Assembly: GCA_024278155.1 (NCBI GenBank)
Contig: JAJRTT010000204.1
Location: forward strand, 1 to 8,081
DNA length: 8,081 bases
Reading direction: 5' to 3'
Origin: Bacteroidota bacterium
GTDB taxonomy: Bacteria > Bacteroidota > Bacteroidia > Bacteroidales > JAADJA01
Shown here: piece by piece, positions 1 to 6,318 of the stretch
How positions within the stretch are numbered: the first letter of the stretch is position 1
How the letters are laid out: every line of letters starts with the position of its first letter
The notes under the pieces: generated by a model
What the model was told of the DNA's origin: nothing
Seen by the model: only the letters and a program-made list of their open reading frames with translations
Database searches by the model: none
Program-made: the position numbers and the translations under genes

Positions 1-69
1 CATCAAGGAGAATACTTTGTTGAGTTGCAAGGTAGGAATTTATTTTCTGGTAAATTCTCGATTGAATAG
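1..69 (+). CDS. C-terminal tail of a cut-off gene, possibly a type IX secretion (T9SS) cargo protein
   Basis: Only the last 22 codons and a TAG stop at 67-69 are inside the window. The visible tail contains GEYFVEL, then about five residues, then SGKFSIE. This spacing of two short beta strands at the extreme C-terminus resembles the type A sorting domain of T9SS-exported proteins in Bacteroidota, which usually ends in a Gly-x-Tyr-Phe/Ile-Val strand followed by a final Lys-rich strand. The placement of the stop 39 bases before a strong terminator on the same strand supports this frame. Frame 2 is also open here, but it runs through the terminator hairpin and so is unlikely. The T9SS reading is an inference from very few residues; the rest of the gene is needed to know its function. 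Confidence 0.5.
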   Translation, partial: HQGEYFVELQGRNLFSGKFSIE

Positions 70-108
70 GACACCTTACCATGTAGATTACCTTACCTTG
101 ATTTGCTT

Positions 109-143
109 GAGCCACACCGCCCGGTGTGGCTCTAATTTTTTTT
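109..143 (+). terminator. Strong intrinsic terminator
   Basis: A perfect 11-bp inverted repeat, GAGCCACACCG (109-119) and CGGTGTGGCTC (122-132), is separated by two bases; in RNA the innermost pairs would open to give a tetraloop or larger. It is followed by TAA and eight T (136-143). It ends the gene whose stop is at 67-69. There is no T tract on the other side of the stem, so it should act only on the + strand. Confidence 0.9.
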
Positions 144-161
144 ATAAGGGGTTTGTTTTCC

Positions 162-255
162 CCTATGCTGGGCATAGGACAACCTGAATGGAACTCGGAA
201 GGGGCTGAAATACCATTTTTGCAAATGGTCACAGAAGGGCATGTTCAGGTATTTC
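162..255. repeat. Gene-free stretch with several overlapping inverted repeats
   Basis: No gene is seen between the terminator and the glutaminyl cyclase stop at 260. The stretch holds four short exact inverted repeats: CCTATGC/GCATAGG (162-168 with 172-178, loop TGG); ACCTGAA/TTCAGGT (182-188 with 244-250); GAAATACC/GGTATTTC (207-214 with 248-255); and ACCATTT/AAATGGT (212-218 with 223-229, loop TTGC). The second and third share bases 248-250 and the third and fourth share 212-214, so not all can form together. On the minus strand this is the 3' untranslated region of the four-gene operon; none of the stems has a following T tract on that strand, so a classic terminator is not evident. It could be an RNA-folding 3' end or a small palindromic repeat. 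I do not recognise a named RNA family. Confidence 0.5.
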
Positions 256-259
256 AAAT

Positions 260-1261
260 TTATTTCTCCCGGTAAGTAACCGTAAGAAGTGTTTGCCCAA
301 CAACCTTCAATGTGTTTTTGTCGATGGTGCTCATATTGTCACCGATGGTATGCCAGTATTTGAAAAAGGAGTTGCCCGGCGTGTCTTTCGACAAATGGAT
401 GATATCAATGGTCGGGATTTTAGCGATTTCGTTGATGTATTTATGGTCGTCGTCAATATAGCCGCCGTTTTCAAAAAGGAAGTATTCCCCATAACCCAAT
501 TCTTTTCCGGTATTCCAGACCTTTTTAAGGATGTGGGAGGCATATTGCATCGAAAAGCCTTCCATATAAAAGGTGGCATCCTTTGCGCCCACCATATCCA
601 GTAAGATTCCATAATGTGGGCTGTAATCGGGATCGTGCAGGTTTTTCGACCAGTATTGTGCGCCAAGTCCCCAATACTCCCCTTGCCCGCGTTTTGGCGA
701 ATCCATCGGAGGACCGTAATCTTCCGTATCAAAAAAGATAAAGTCCACACCTATATTCGGCTTTGACAAACCCATTTGCCGGGCAATTTCCAGGATAACC
801 CCTACGCCACTTGCGCCATCGTTGGCGGCATCAATGGGAGTTCGGTGATTTGCGGGATCGGGATCGTTATCGGCATAGGGGCGCGAATCCCAATGCGCAC
901 TGATGAATATCCGCTTCTTTGCCTGTGGATTGATGGAGCCAATGATGTTTTTCCCGTTCAGGACGGTCCCGTCATAGGCCCTGATTTTAAACTTTTGAAC
1001 CACAACGGTGTCGGCAAATTCGTTCAACTTACCTGAAAGGTATTTTGCACAGGCATCATGCGCCGGGGTATTTGGCACACGTGGCCCGAAAGCAACCTGG
1101 TCGGCAACGTATTTATATGCGGAATCCGCATTGAAATCAGGTATGTCAATAGTTGGGGCTGTTTTGTTTACTGCTTTTGATGTTTCAGCGGAATCGTTTC
1201 CCCCACAGGAAAACAGCAGTATTGCCAATGCAATAAAGAATGAGTTTAATAAATATTTCAT
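260..1261 (-). CDS. Glutaminyl-peptide cyclotransferase (glutaminyl cyclase), M28-type, lipoprotein
   Basis: Predicted 333-aa zinc enzyme that converts N-terminal glutamine of exported proteins to pyroglutamate. Residues 1-18 form a lipoprotein signal with lipobox LFSC, so Cys19 should be lipidated and the enzyme membrane-anchored outside the cytoplasm. The M28 fold follows: HWDSRPYADND (H123, D125), DGASGVG (D148), FFDTEDYG (E180, D181), LLDMVGA (D222), the IDDDH loop (270-273) and KYWHT (H304). The Arg-Pro-Tyr-Ala-Asp and Tyr-Ile-Asp-Asp-Asp-His segments favour cyclase over aminopeptidase. By analogy with human cyclase, D148, D181 and H304 would bind zinc and E180 would be the catalytic acid/base; this mapping is inferred. 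In Bacteroidota many exported proteins have Gln after the signal peptide, which makes this a general maturation enzyme. The start at 1261 is chosen because it begins the signal peptide and lies 13 nt after the nitroreductase stop; the ATG at 1300 would overlap that gene. It is the last gene of the operon. Confidence 0.88.
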   Translation of the reverse strand: MKYLLNSFFIALAILLFSCGGNDSAETSKAVNKTAPTIDIPDFNADSAYKYVADQVAFGPRVPNTPAHDACAKYLSGKLNEFADTVVVQKFKIRAYDGTVLNGKNIIGSINPQAKKRIFISAHWDSRPYADNDPDPANHRTPIDAANDGASGVGVILEIARQMGLSKPNIGVDFIFFDTEDYGPPMDSPKRGQGEYWGLGAQYWSKNLHDPDYSPHYGILLDMVGAKDATFYMEGFSMQYASHILKKVWNTGKELGYGEYFLFENGGYIDDDHKYINEIAKIPTIDIIHLSKDTPGNSFFKYWHTIGDNMSTIDKNTLKVVGQTLLTVTYREK

Positions 1262-1274
1262 GATAATAATCTTG

Positions 1275-1871
1275 TTAAAATAATCCAGAATCCTTTCCAA
1301 ACCCCCCTGAAAAGATAAATTCTTTTAAGGGTTTCCTGATCCGGTCGGCGTATTCCAGTTTTTCAAGTTTCGGATGGAGGATAGCGGGATCGCCAATATA
1401 ACCTATGGCGATAACACTTATGGCTTCAAAATTTTCGGGGACCTGAAAAAGATTGTTTGCTTTTTCAGCATCGAAACCTGTCATCTGATGGACATAAAGC
1501 CCTTCCGCAGCAGCCTGAAAAGTCAAGTGGGCAACGGCTTGTCCAAGATCGTACATCCGGTTAAGGTTTTCACCATCCCCTTTTGCGACATCTTTTTTGG
1601 CACAGCTCACGATCATTACAGGGGCAAACTGGCTCCATATCTGATTGAATTCCACCAAGGTTGACATAATATTATTGTAAGTTTCATCGCCCTTTTCTCC
1701 AAGGATGAATGCCCAGGGTTGTTCGTTGGATGCCGAAGGAGACCACCGGGCCGCCTCGAACATACGTTGCAGTTTTGCTTTTTCAACGGGTTTTTCAGAA
1801 AATGCCCGTGGACTCCACCGCTTTTTTAGCAAAGGATTGATATTGTATTTTGTGTTTGCTTCGTTGTTCAT
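1275..1871 (-). CDS. Nitroreductase-family FMN oxidoreductase
   Basis: A 198-aa single-domain flavoprotein of the nitroreductase superfamily, usually a homodimer that binds FMN and uses NAD(P)H to reduce nitro-aromatics, quinones or similar acceptors. Family features: KRWSPRAF near residues 17-24 (phosphate-binding Arg/Ser), ARWSPSASNEQPW at 41-53, the helix with YDLGQAVAHLTFQAAAEGL at about 107-125, and AIGYIGDP at 155-162. The length is normal for the short family members, and no signal peptide or membrane segment is seen, so it should be cytoplasmic. The start at 1871 lies 19 nt after the histidine kinase stop; the upstream in-frame ATG at 1922 would add 17 poorly conserved residues and overlap the kinase by 32 nt. 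The natural substrate cannot be told from sequence. Its place between a sensor kinase and a cyclase suggests co-transcription, not a shared pathway. Confidence 0.9.
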   Translation of the reverse strand: MNNEANTKYNINPLLKKRWSPRAFSEKPVEKAKLQRMFEAARWSPSASNEQPWAFILGEKGDETYNNIMSTLVEFNQIWSQFAPVMIVSCAKKDVAKGDGENLNRMYDLGQAVAHLTFQAAAEGLYVHQMTGFDAEKANNLFQVPENFEAISVIAIGYIGDPAILHPKLEKLEYADRIRKPLKEFIFSGGFGKDSGLF

Positions 1872-1890
1872 TTTATTTGTGTTTGAAAAC

Positions 1891-3246
1891 TTAAAAAACC
1901 AAGGTGAAAATCGTTCCCTCATCAGGTTTTGATTTCACGTTTATTACCCCTTTATGAAGGTGCATGATTTGCCTGGAAAGGCTCAATCCAATTCCAGAAC
2001 CTTCCTCTTTGGAGGTAAAGAACGGCATAAATATCTTTTCTATTATATCTTGTTTTATCCCTGACCCATTGTCGGAAATTTCGATATAGGTACGGTTGTT
2101 CTCGTTGGTATAGGCCGAGAGTTTTATTTTGGGGTTTTCCTGGTTCCTGACCGCATCAATGGCATTCAGTATCAGGTTGATCAACACCTGATCAAGAAGA
2201 TCGGGATCGGCTGTCAGCTTTAAGTCCGTTGGGAATACTTTGCATTGGCAATTAATGTTCAACCTTTCTATTTTGGGTGTCAATAATTGTTCTGCCCGAT
2301 CGAATGCTTCCCTGATTTGAAAATACCTGAAGTTGGGTTTCGGGATACGGGTCAGGTTACGGTAAATATCCACAAAATTCAATAAGCCCTTACTTCTGTT
2401 TTGAATAGTGGCCAAGGCGTGTTCCACGCTTTCAATGTCTTCCCCTTCCAGGGTTCTCAAAACGGTTTTGTCATCGTTCTTTTCAATGAGCATATCGTTC
2501 ACAGTAGAGGCAAGCGATGAAATGGGCGTGATGGAATTCATTATTTCATGGGTAAGCACACGGATGAGTTTTTGCCAGGATTCGATTTCTTTTTCCTCCA
2601 ATTCTGCATGGATATCCTGAAAAGCCACCAGGGTGAACTCTTCCCCGCGCATTTTAAACTCAGTGGCATAAGCCGATAATTGTTTGACTTCGTCACCGGT
2701 AAATATCTTGATAAGCGATTTGTCGCCGGCTTTCAATTTCAAGAGGGTCGCCGGCAATTCGGCTTTTACGCTTTCAAGTTCATGTACTGTCCTGATATTG
2801 GGTTTCTTGAAAAGCCGCTTGGCCGTATTGTTGAACATATCAATGGTGCCATCGGATTTATAACAGACAATCCCAATGTTGATGTGCTGTACAACGGTCT
2901 GTAAATAATTGTAGTGTTCCTGCTTTTCGGCCCGGTGCTTTTTGAATTCGGCAATTACCTCGTTGAGGGATTTATGCAAGGCTTCGAAATTTTTCCCGAG
3001 GGACTTATCCGAAAAAGAGGTTGAAAAGTCGGCATGACGGATACTGGTAAAAAATTGGGCAAGCTTTTTATTGGTTTGCTCTACATACCTGATCAATGAA
3101 TAGGTCTGCAAACCGATAATGATGGCCAGGATAGCTGTACTGATTTGATATTTCGCTATCATTGCCAGATAGAAAAACATAAATACGAAAATCATTAGCA
3201 GGACTACCCTGATTACAACCGCTGCCCGAAATCGTTTATAAATCAT
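1891..3246 (-). CDS. NtrY-like sensor histidine kinase
   Basis: A 451-aa membrane sensor kinase, the partner of the response regulator just upstream. Two hydrophobic segments (about 9-30 and 36-52) are joined by only a few residues, so there is almost no periplasmic sensor; the signal is probably sensed in the membrane or cytoplasm. A HAMP-like linker (about 53-110) and a PAS-like region (about 112-215) follow. The HisKA helix reads LTHEIMNSITPISSL, with phospho-acceptor H233; the HExxN pattern (E234, N237) also fits phosphatase activity. The ATPase domain shows the N box NLILNAIDAV (N361), the G1 box SDNGSG (D392), the F box FMPFFTSK and the G2 box GSGIGLSL (416-423). All key residues are present. 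The start codon overlaps the end of the regulator by 11 nt (GTATGATTTATAA), pointing to translational coupling. It should phosphorylate D56 of the regulator. The signal is unknown. Confidence 0.93.
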   Translation of the reverse strand: MIYKRFRAAVVIRVVLLMIFVFMFFYLAMIAKYQISTAILAIIIGLQTYSLIRYVEQTNKKLAQFFTSIRHADFSTSFSDKSLGKNFEALHKSLNEVIAEFKKHRAEKQEHYNYLQTVVQHINIGIVCYKSDGTIDMFNNTAKRLFKKPNIRTVHELESVKAELPATLLKLKAGDKSLIKIFTGDEVKQLSAYATEFKMRGEEFTLVAFQDIHAELEEKEIESWQKLIRVLTHEIMNSITPISSLASTVNDMLIEKNDDKTVLRTLEGEDIESVEHALATIQNRSKGLLNFVDIYRNLTRIPKPNFRYFQIREAFDRAEQLLTPKIERLNINCQCKVFPTDLKLTADPDLLDQVLINLILNAIDAVRNQENPKIKLSAYTNENNRTYIEISDNGSGIKQDIIEKIFMPFFTSKEEGSGIGLSLSRQIMHLHKGVINVKSKPDEGTIFTLVF

Positions 3247-4615
3247 ACTTTTCTATCCTCCGGTAAAGTGAAGCCCGTGTAAGGCCAAGTTCCTTGGCGG
3301 CTTTACTGATATTTCCCCCGTGCTTATCAATTACTTTCCGAATGAGCATTTTCTCGGTCTCTTCCAGGTTGAAAGTCGTTGGCGTAATTCCCGACTTGTT
3401 TTTGCCGTCCATATTTGAAAGGAAAAAATCATTGGGTTCCAGCACATTCGATTCGCTCATGATCACTGCCCTTTCAACAGAATGTTGCAGTTCACGGATA
3501 TTTCCGGGCCAGGTATGCTTTTCCAACCTTTTCATCGTGGAAGGGCTCAAGCGTTTCTTTGGCATTTTATATTTTTTACAATAGATGTCAAGGAAATGAT
3601 CGACCAATTGTGGCAAATCCTCCAATCGTTCGCGCAATGGCGGGACTTTAACTTCTACTGTATTGATCCTGTACAATAAATCCTGCCTGAACTTCCCATC
3701 GTTCACCATTTGATAAAGGGGCATGTTCGTGGCACAGATCAAGCGGATATCAATGGGTATTTCTTTGTTGGTCCCAATACGGACAACTTTCCTGTTTTGC
3801 AAAACACTCAGTAACTTTGATTGTAGTCCAAGGGTCAGGTTTCCGATTTCATCAAGGAAGATGCTCCCTTTGTTGGCTGCCTCAAACCTGCCGGGCCGGT
3901 CTTCCTTTGCATCGGTAAAGGCCCCTTTCTTAAAACCAAAAAGCTCGCTTTCAAATAGGCTTTCGCTGATGGCCCCCAGGTCCACACTGATAAAAACTTC
4001 GTCTTTCCGGTTCGAGGCTTTGTGAATGGCACGGGCAACAAGTTCCTTTCCTGTCCCGTTTTCCCCGAGGATCAATACATTGGCATCTGTTTTTGCCACC
4101 TTTTGTGCTACCGACAATACTTTCATCATTGCCGGCGAACTCCCGATAATATCGGAATAGGACATGTCCTGGTCGGCAATCAGGATTTTTTGTTTGCCAC
4201 GCAAATCCTCAAGCTCCTTTTTGGATTCCCTCACTTTCAGGTTGGCAGTAATAGTGGCAAGCAGTTTTTTATTCTCCCAGGGTTTCAGCAAAAAATTCGT
4301 GGCACCCATTTTAATCCCCTGAACCGCAAGCTCGATATCACCATATCCCGTTATAAAAATAACCACCGCGGCCGGGTCGATTTCCAAAATAACATTCAAC
4401 CAATGAAAGCCTTCCTTCCCACTGGTGGCATCTTTTGAAAAGTTCATGTCCAAAAGGATGACGTCATAATTTTCATTTGCCAGAAGGTTCTTGATATTCT
4501 CAGGGTCTTTTTCGGTATGCACGATGGCGAAGTGCTGTTTCAAGAAAAGTTTTGCCGCCAACAACACATCCTGGTCATCGTCCACTACCAAAAGCCTTGC
4601 ATCAATTTTATCCAT
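3236..4615 (-). CDS. NtrC-type sigma-54-dependent response regulator
   Basis: A 459-aa transcription activator. The receiver domain (about 6-125) has the acidic pocket D12/D13, phospho-acceptor D56 in LLDMNF, T89 and K111. The AAA+ domain (about 155-385) has Walker A GENGTGKE (184-191), Walker B GSIFLDEIG (250-258) and a sensor region with FRQDLLYRI. The sigma-54 contact loop reads GAFTDA (231-236) instead of the textbook GAFTGA. The C-terminal Fis-type helix-turn-helix covers about 434-457 (GNISKAAKELGLTRASLYRR). Phosphorylation by the downstream kinase should trigger oligomerisation and ATP-driven opening of sigma-54 promoters. The ATG at 4615 is chosen because the longer frame begins with TTG at 4645, which lies inside the promoter -7 box. 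I saw no -24/-12 sigma-54 promoter in the spacers of this window, so its target genes are probably elsewhere. Confidence 0.94.
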   Translation of the reverse strand: MDKIDARLLVVDDDQDVLLAAKLFLKQHFAIVHTEKDPENIKNLLANENYDVILLDMNFSKDATSGKEGFHWLNVILEIDPAAVVIFITGYGDIELAVQGIKMGATNFLLKPWENKKLLATITANLKVRESKKELEDLRGKQKILIADQDMSYSDIIGSSPAMMKVLSVAQKVAKTDANVLILGENGTGKELVARAIHKASNRKDEVFISVDLGAISESLFESELFGFKKGAFTDAKEDRPGRFEAANKGSIFLDEIGNLTLGLQSKLLSVLQNRKVVRIGTNKEIPIDIRLICATNMPLYQMVNDGKFRQDLLYRINTVEVKVPPLRERLEDLPQLVDHFLDIYCKKYKMPKKRLSPSTMKRLEKHTWPGNIRELQHSVERAVIMSESNVLEPNDFFLSNMDGKNKSGITPTTFNLEETEKMLIRKVIDKHGGNISKAAKELGLTRASLYRRIEKYDL

Positions 4616-4642
4616 AATATTTGCTTGATTGAAATTCAGGGA

Positions 4643-4674
4643 CAAATGTAAAAAAAATGTTCGGAATCGGACAA
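4643..4674 (-). promoter_or_regulatory. Promoter of the regulator-kinase-nitroreductase-cyclase operon
   Basis: Read on the minus strand, a TTG (4674-4672) is followed after 21 bases by TACATTTG (4650-4643), an exact match to the Bacteroidota -7 box TAnnTTTG with acceptable spacing to the -33 TTG. Transcription would begin around 4635-4638, giving a leader of roughly 20-25 nt before the ATG at 4615. It is the only good promoter match seen ahead of the four genes. Confidence 0.7.
4658..4673. promoter_or_regulatory. Imperfect palindrome inside the promoter, candidate operator
   Basis: TGTTCG, four bases, CGGACA: the half sites are inverted repeats with one mismatch. It lies between the -33 and -7 boxes of the operon promoter, where a bound protein would block RNA polymerase. 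The binding protein is unknown; autoregulation by the regulator is one possibility. Short palindromes also arise by chance. Confidence 0.35.
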
Positions 4675-4793
4675 TAAAAAAATGTAATTAGTTGAAATTG
4701 ATGTTGGTTAGTAGTATTTGGACAGAATTGGATTGTCAATCTTTGATATTGCCCTTTTAAATTAAATCCATTAACCTCATTTTTGTTTACCTC

Positions 4794-6137
4794 TTACAAC
4801 AACTCATTTGCAAGGTTGGCCAACTCCGAGCGTTCCCCTTTCTCCAAACGGATGTGGGCGTAGATATCGTGGTGCTTTATCTTATCGATCAAATAGGAAA
4901 GGCCGTTGCTTTGTGAATCGAGGTAAGGTGTGTCGATTTGGTAAATATCCCCTGTGAAGATGATTTTTGTCCCTTCCCCGGCACGGGTAATAATTGTTTT
5001 TATTTCATGTGGCGTCAGGTTTTGGGCTTCATCAACAATAAAACAAATATTGGAAATACTTCTTCCCCGTATATAAGCCAAAGGGGTTATCATCAACTTT
5101 TCACTTTCAAGGGCTTCCACGATACGTTTGTATTCCTTGTCCTTTTCATTGTATTGGTTTTGGATAAATTTCAAATTGTCCCAAAGGGGTTCCATGTACG
5201 GATTGAGTTTGGATTTTATGTCGCCGGGCAAATAACCAATATCTTTATTGCTCAATGGAACAATTGGGCGCGCAAGGTAAATCTGCTTAAAATGTCTTTT
5301 CTGGTCCAAAGCCCCGGCGAGGGCCAATAATGTTTTCCCTGTCCCGGCAACGCCCTGGAGCGTTACCAATTTGATCTTGTTATTGAGGATGGCATGAAGG
5401 GCAAAGACCTGCTCGGCGTTCCGTGGCAGGATTTTATAGGATGGCCTCTTCTCGACACGTTCGATTTTTTGCAAAACAGGGTTGTAATACGTCAAAACCG
5501 AGGAACTCTCGTTTCGGATTATAAAATAATGGTTGGGGATAGGATCGGTAATCCCCAGATCGGAAGGTTCACAAAGACCTTCTTTATAAAGACGATCTAT
5601 TACTTCCGGGTTCACGTTTTCCAGCAGGGTTTTTCCCGAATAAAGGGAATCCACATCTTTTATTTTGCCGGTCTTGAAATCCTCGGACGGGATATCCAGC
5701 GCCTTGGCCTTAATGCGGAGATTGATATCTTTGGTGACAAGAATTACCCTATAACCTGGTTTTTCCTCACTCAAACGGATTGCAGCGTTCAAGATCCGAT
5801 GGTCAGGTTTATCATCACCAAAAAGCTTGATGGCATCCATCCCTTTTTCGGGCACTTCGTCCATTTGCACCCTGAACATCCCGGCCTTTGGGAAATCCAA
5901 CTCGATCCAATCCTGTAAAGTCCCTTTGGTCGAAAGCCTGTCCATGATACGGATAAATTCCCTCGCCTCAAAATTCTTTATCTCATTCCCCTTCTTGAAA
6001 TTATCCAACTCTTCCAGAACAGTTATCGGGATCACAACATCATTGTCGTCAAAACTGTTGAGTGCATTGTGGTTATATAGGATAACGGATGTGTCGAGGA
6101 CAAATATTTTCTTTGATTGTTTCTTTTTTGCGGCCAT
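4794..6137 (-). CDS. PIN-PhoH fusion protein (PhoH2/YlaK-like RNase-ATPase)
   Basis: A 447-aa cytoplasmic protein joining two domains. The N-terminal PIN nuclease domain (about 10-150) has the expected acidic residues: D15 in FVLDTSVI, E43 in VLEELD, D112 in PDHRIL and D136 in VTKDINL. The C-terminal PhoH ATPase domain (about 235-447) has Walker A GVAGTGKT (262-269), Walker B CFIVDEAQN (D369, E370) and a FTGDIYQID segment. Proteins of this design are described as ATP-dependent RNA helicase-nucleases. All catalytic residues seen are intact and the length is usual. Mycobacterial PhoH2 is linked to an antitoxin-like partner; no such small gene is seen directly upstream here. It has its own AT-rich spacer upstream (6138-6233), in which I found only a weak promoter match, and 178 nt separate its end from the operon below. 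Confidence 0.93.
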   Translation of the reverse strand: MAAKKKQSKKIFVLDTSVILYNHNALNSFDDNDVVIPITVLEELDNFKKGNEIKNFEAREFIRIMDRLSTKGTLQDWIELDFPKAGMFRVQMDEVPEKGMDAIKLFGDDKPDHRILNAAIRLSEEKPGYRVILVTKDINLRIKAKALDIPSEDFKTGKIKDVDSLYSGKTLLENVNPEVIDRLYKEGLCEPSDLGITDPIPNHYFIIRNESSSVLTYYNPVLQKIERVEKRPSYKILPRNAEQVFALHAILNNKIKLVTLQGVAGTGKTLLALAGALDQKRHFKQIYLARPIVPLSNKDIGYLPGDIKSKLNPYMEPLWDNLKFIQNQYNEKDKEYKRIVEALESEKLMITPLAYIRGRSISNICFIVDEAQNLTPHEIKTIITRAGEGTKIIFTGDIYQIDTPYLDSQSNGLSYLIDKIKHHDIYAHIRLEKGERSELANLANELL

Positions 6138-6203
6138 GGGATTTTTGTTTTAAGAACGATAGTGTAAAAATAGAAATTATTATTACGTATGCTGATTTAT
6201 TAT

Positions 6204-6211
6204 TAAATTTG
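6204..6211 (+). promoter_or_regulatory. Possible -7 box ahead of the disrupted small gene
   Basis: TAAATTTG matches TAnnTTTG exactly and lies 22 bases before the ATG at 6234. No TTG is found at the expected -33 distance, and the area is very AT-rich, so this may be chance. If active, it would point into the insertion sequence and could also help express the transposase. Confidence 0.3.
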
Positions 6212-6233
6212 CTGAGATAAAATTTTTGAATAA

Positions 6234-6275
6234 ATGAATATCGAAACACGAAAAGCAAGCATTATTAGTTGGATA
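6234..6275 (+). pseudogene. 5' stub of a small gene cut by an insertion sequence, possibly antitoxin-like
   Basis: From the ATG at 6234, fourteen codons (MNIETRKASIISWI) run up to the TA at which the IS630-family element begins; the frame then continues into the element and stops at 6348-6350. The start resembles small Bacteroidota proteins annotated as addiction-module or antitoxin-like components, which often open with Met-Asn/Asp-x-Glu-x-Arg-Lys followed by a hydrophobic helix. That family link is a recollection based on fourteen residues and is tentative. The rest of the gene, and any toxin partner, is not found on the other side of the element, where an IS4-family remnant lies instead. 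Confidence 0.4.
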
Positions 6276-6302
6276 TTAACCCAACGTCAATATAACGTCA
6301 TT
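6276..6302. repeat. Left terminal inverted repeat of the IS630 element
   Basis: It begins TTAACCC and ends AACGTCATT; 21 of 27 positions match the right end, with the outer seven and inner nine identical. It also contains AACGTCA twice (6283-6289 and 6294-6300), 11 bp apart, about one helical turn. Confidence 0.88.
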
Positions 6303-6318
6303 TATAAGTTTATTTTGT

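Noticed and set aside
73..97. Direct repeat ACCTTACC (73-80 and 90-97)
   Set aside because: Only two eight-base copies; too short and too few to suggest an array or a binding-site cluster.
181..215. Signal recognition particle RNA, suggested by CGGAAGG near 196-202
   Set aside because: The conserved AGCAG side of the SRP loop and the expected closing helix are absent.
1262..1300. Upstream ATG giving a 346-aa glutaminyl cyclase
   Set aside because: It overlaps the nitroreductase end and would bury the lipoprotein signal 13 residues inside; the ATG at 1261 begins directly with the signal peptide.
4616..4645. TTG start giving a 469-aa response regulator
   Set aside because: The TTG lies inside the TACATTTG promoter box, so the transcript would begin downstream of it; the ATG at 4615 fits the usual receiver-domain start.
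4616..4793. Sigma-54 promoter (-24 GG / -12 GC) ahead of the regulator operon
   Set aside because: No TGGCAC-N5-TTGC-like sequence was found on either strand of this spacer; TGGCAC occurrences seen elsewhere are inside coding sequence.
5394..5918. 174-residue + strand open frame opposite the PhoH gene
   Set aside because: It is fully antisense to a well-supported gene with intact catalytic motifs, and its translation shows no recognisable domain.
6138..6275. 5' half of the IS4 transposase to the left of IS630
   Set aside because: The left flank does not encode the expected Thr-Asn-Asn or catalytic Asp regions and instead opens a short frame with its own ATG.
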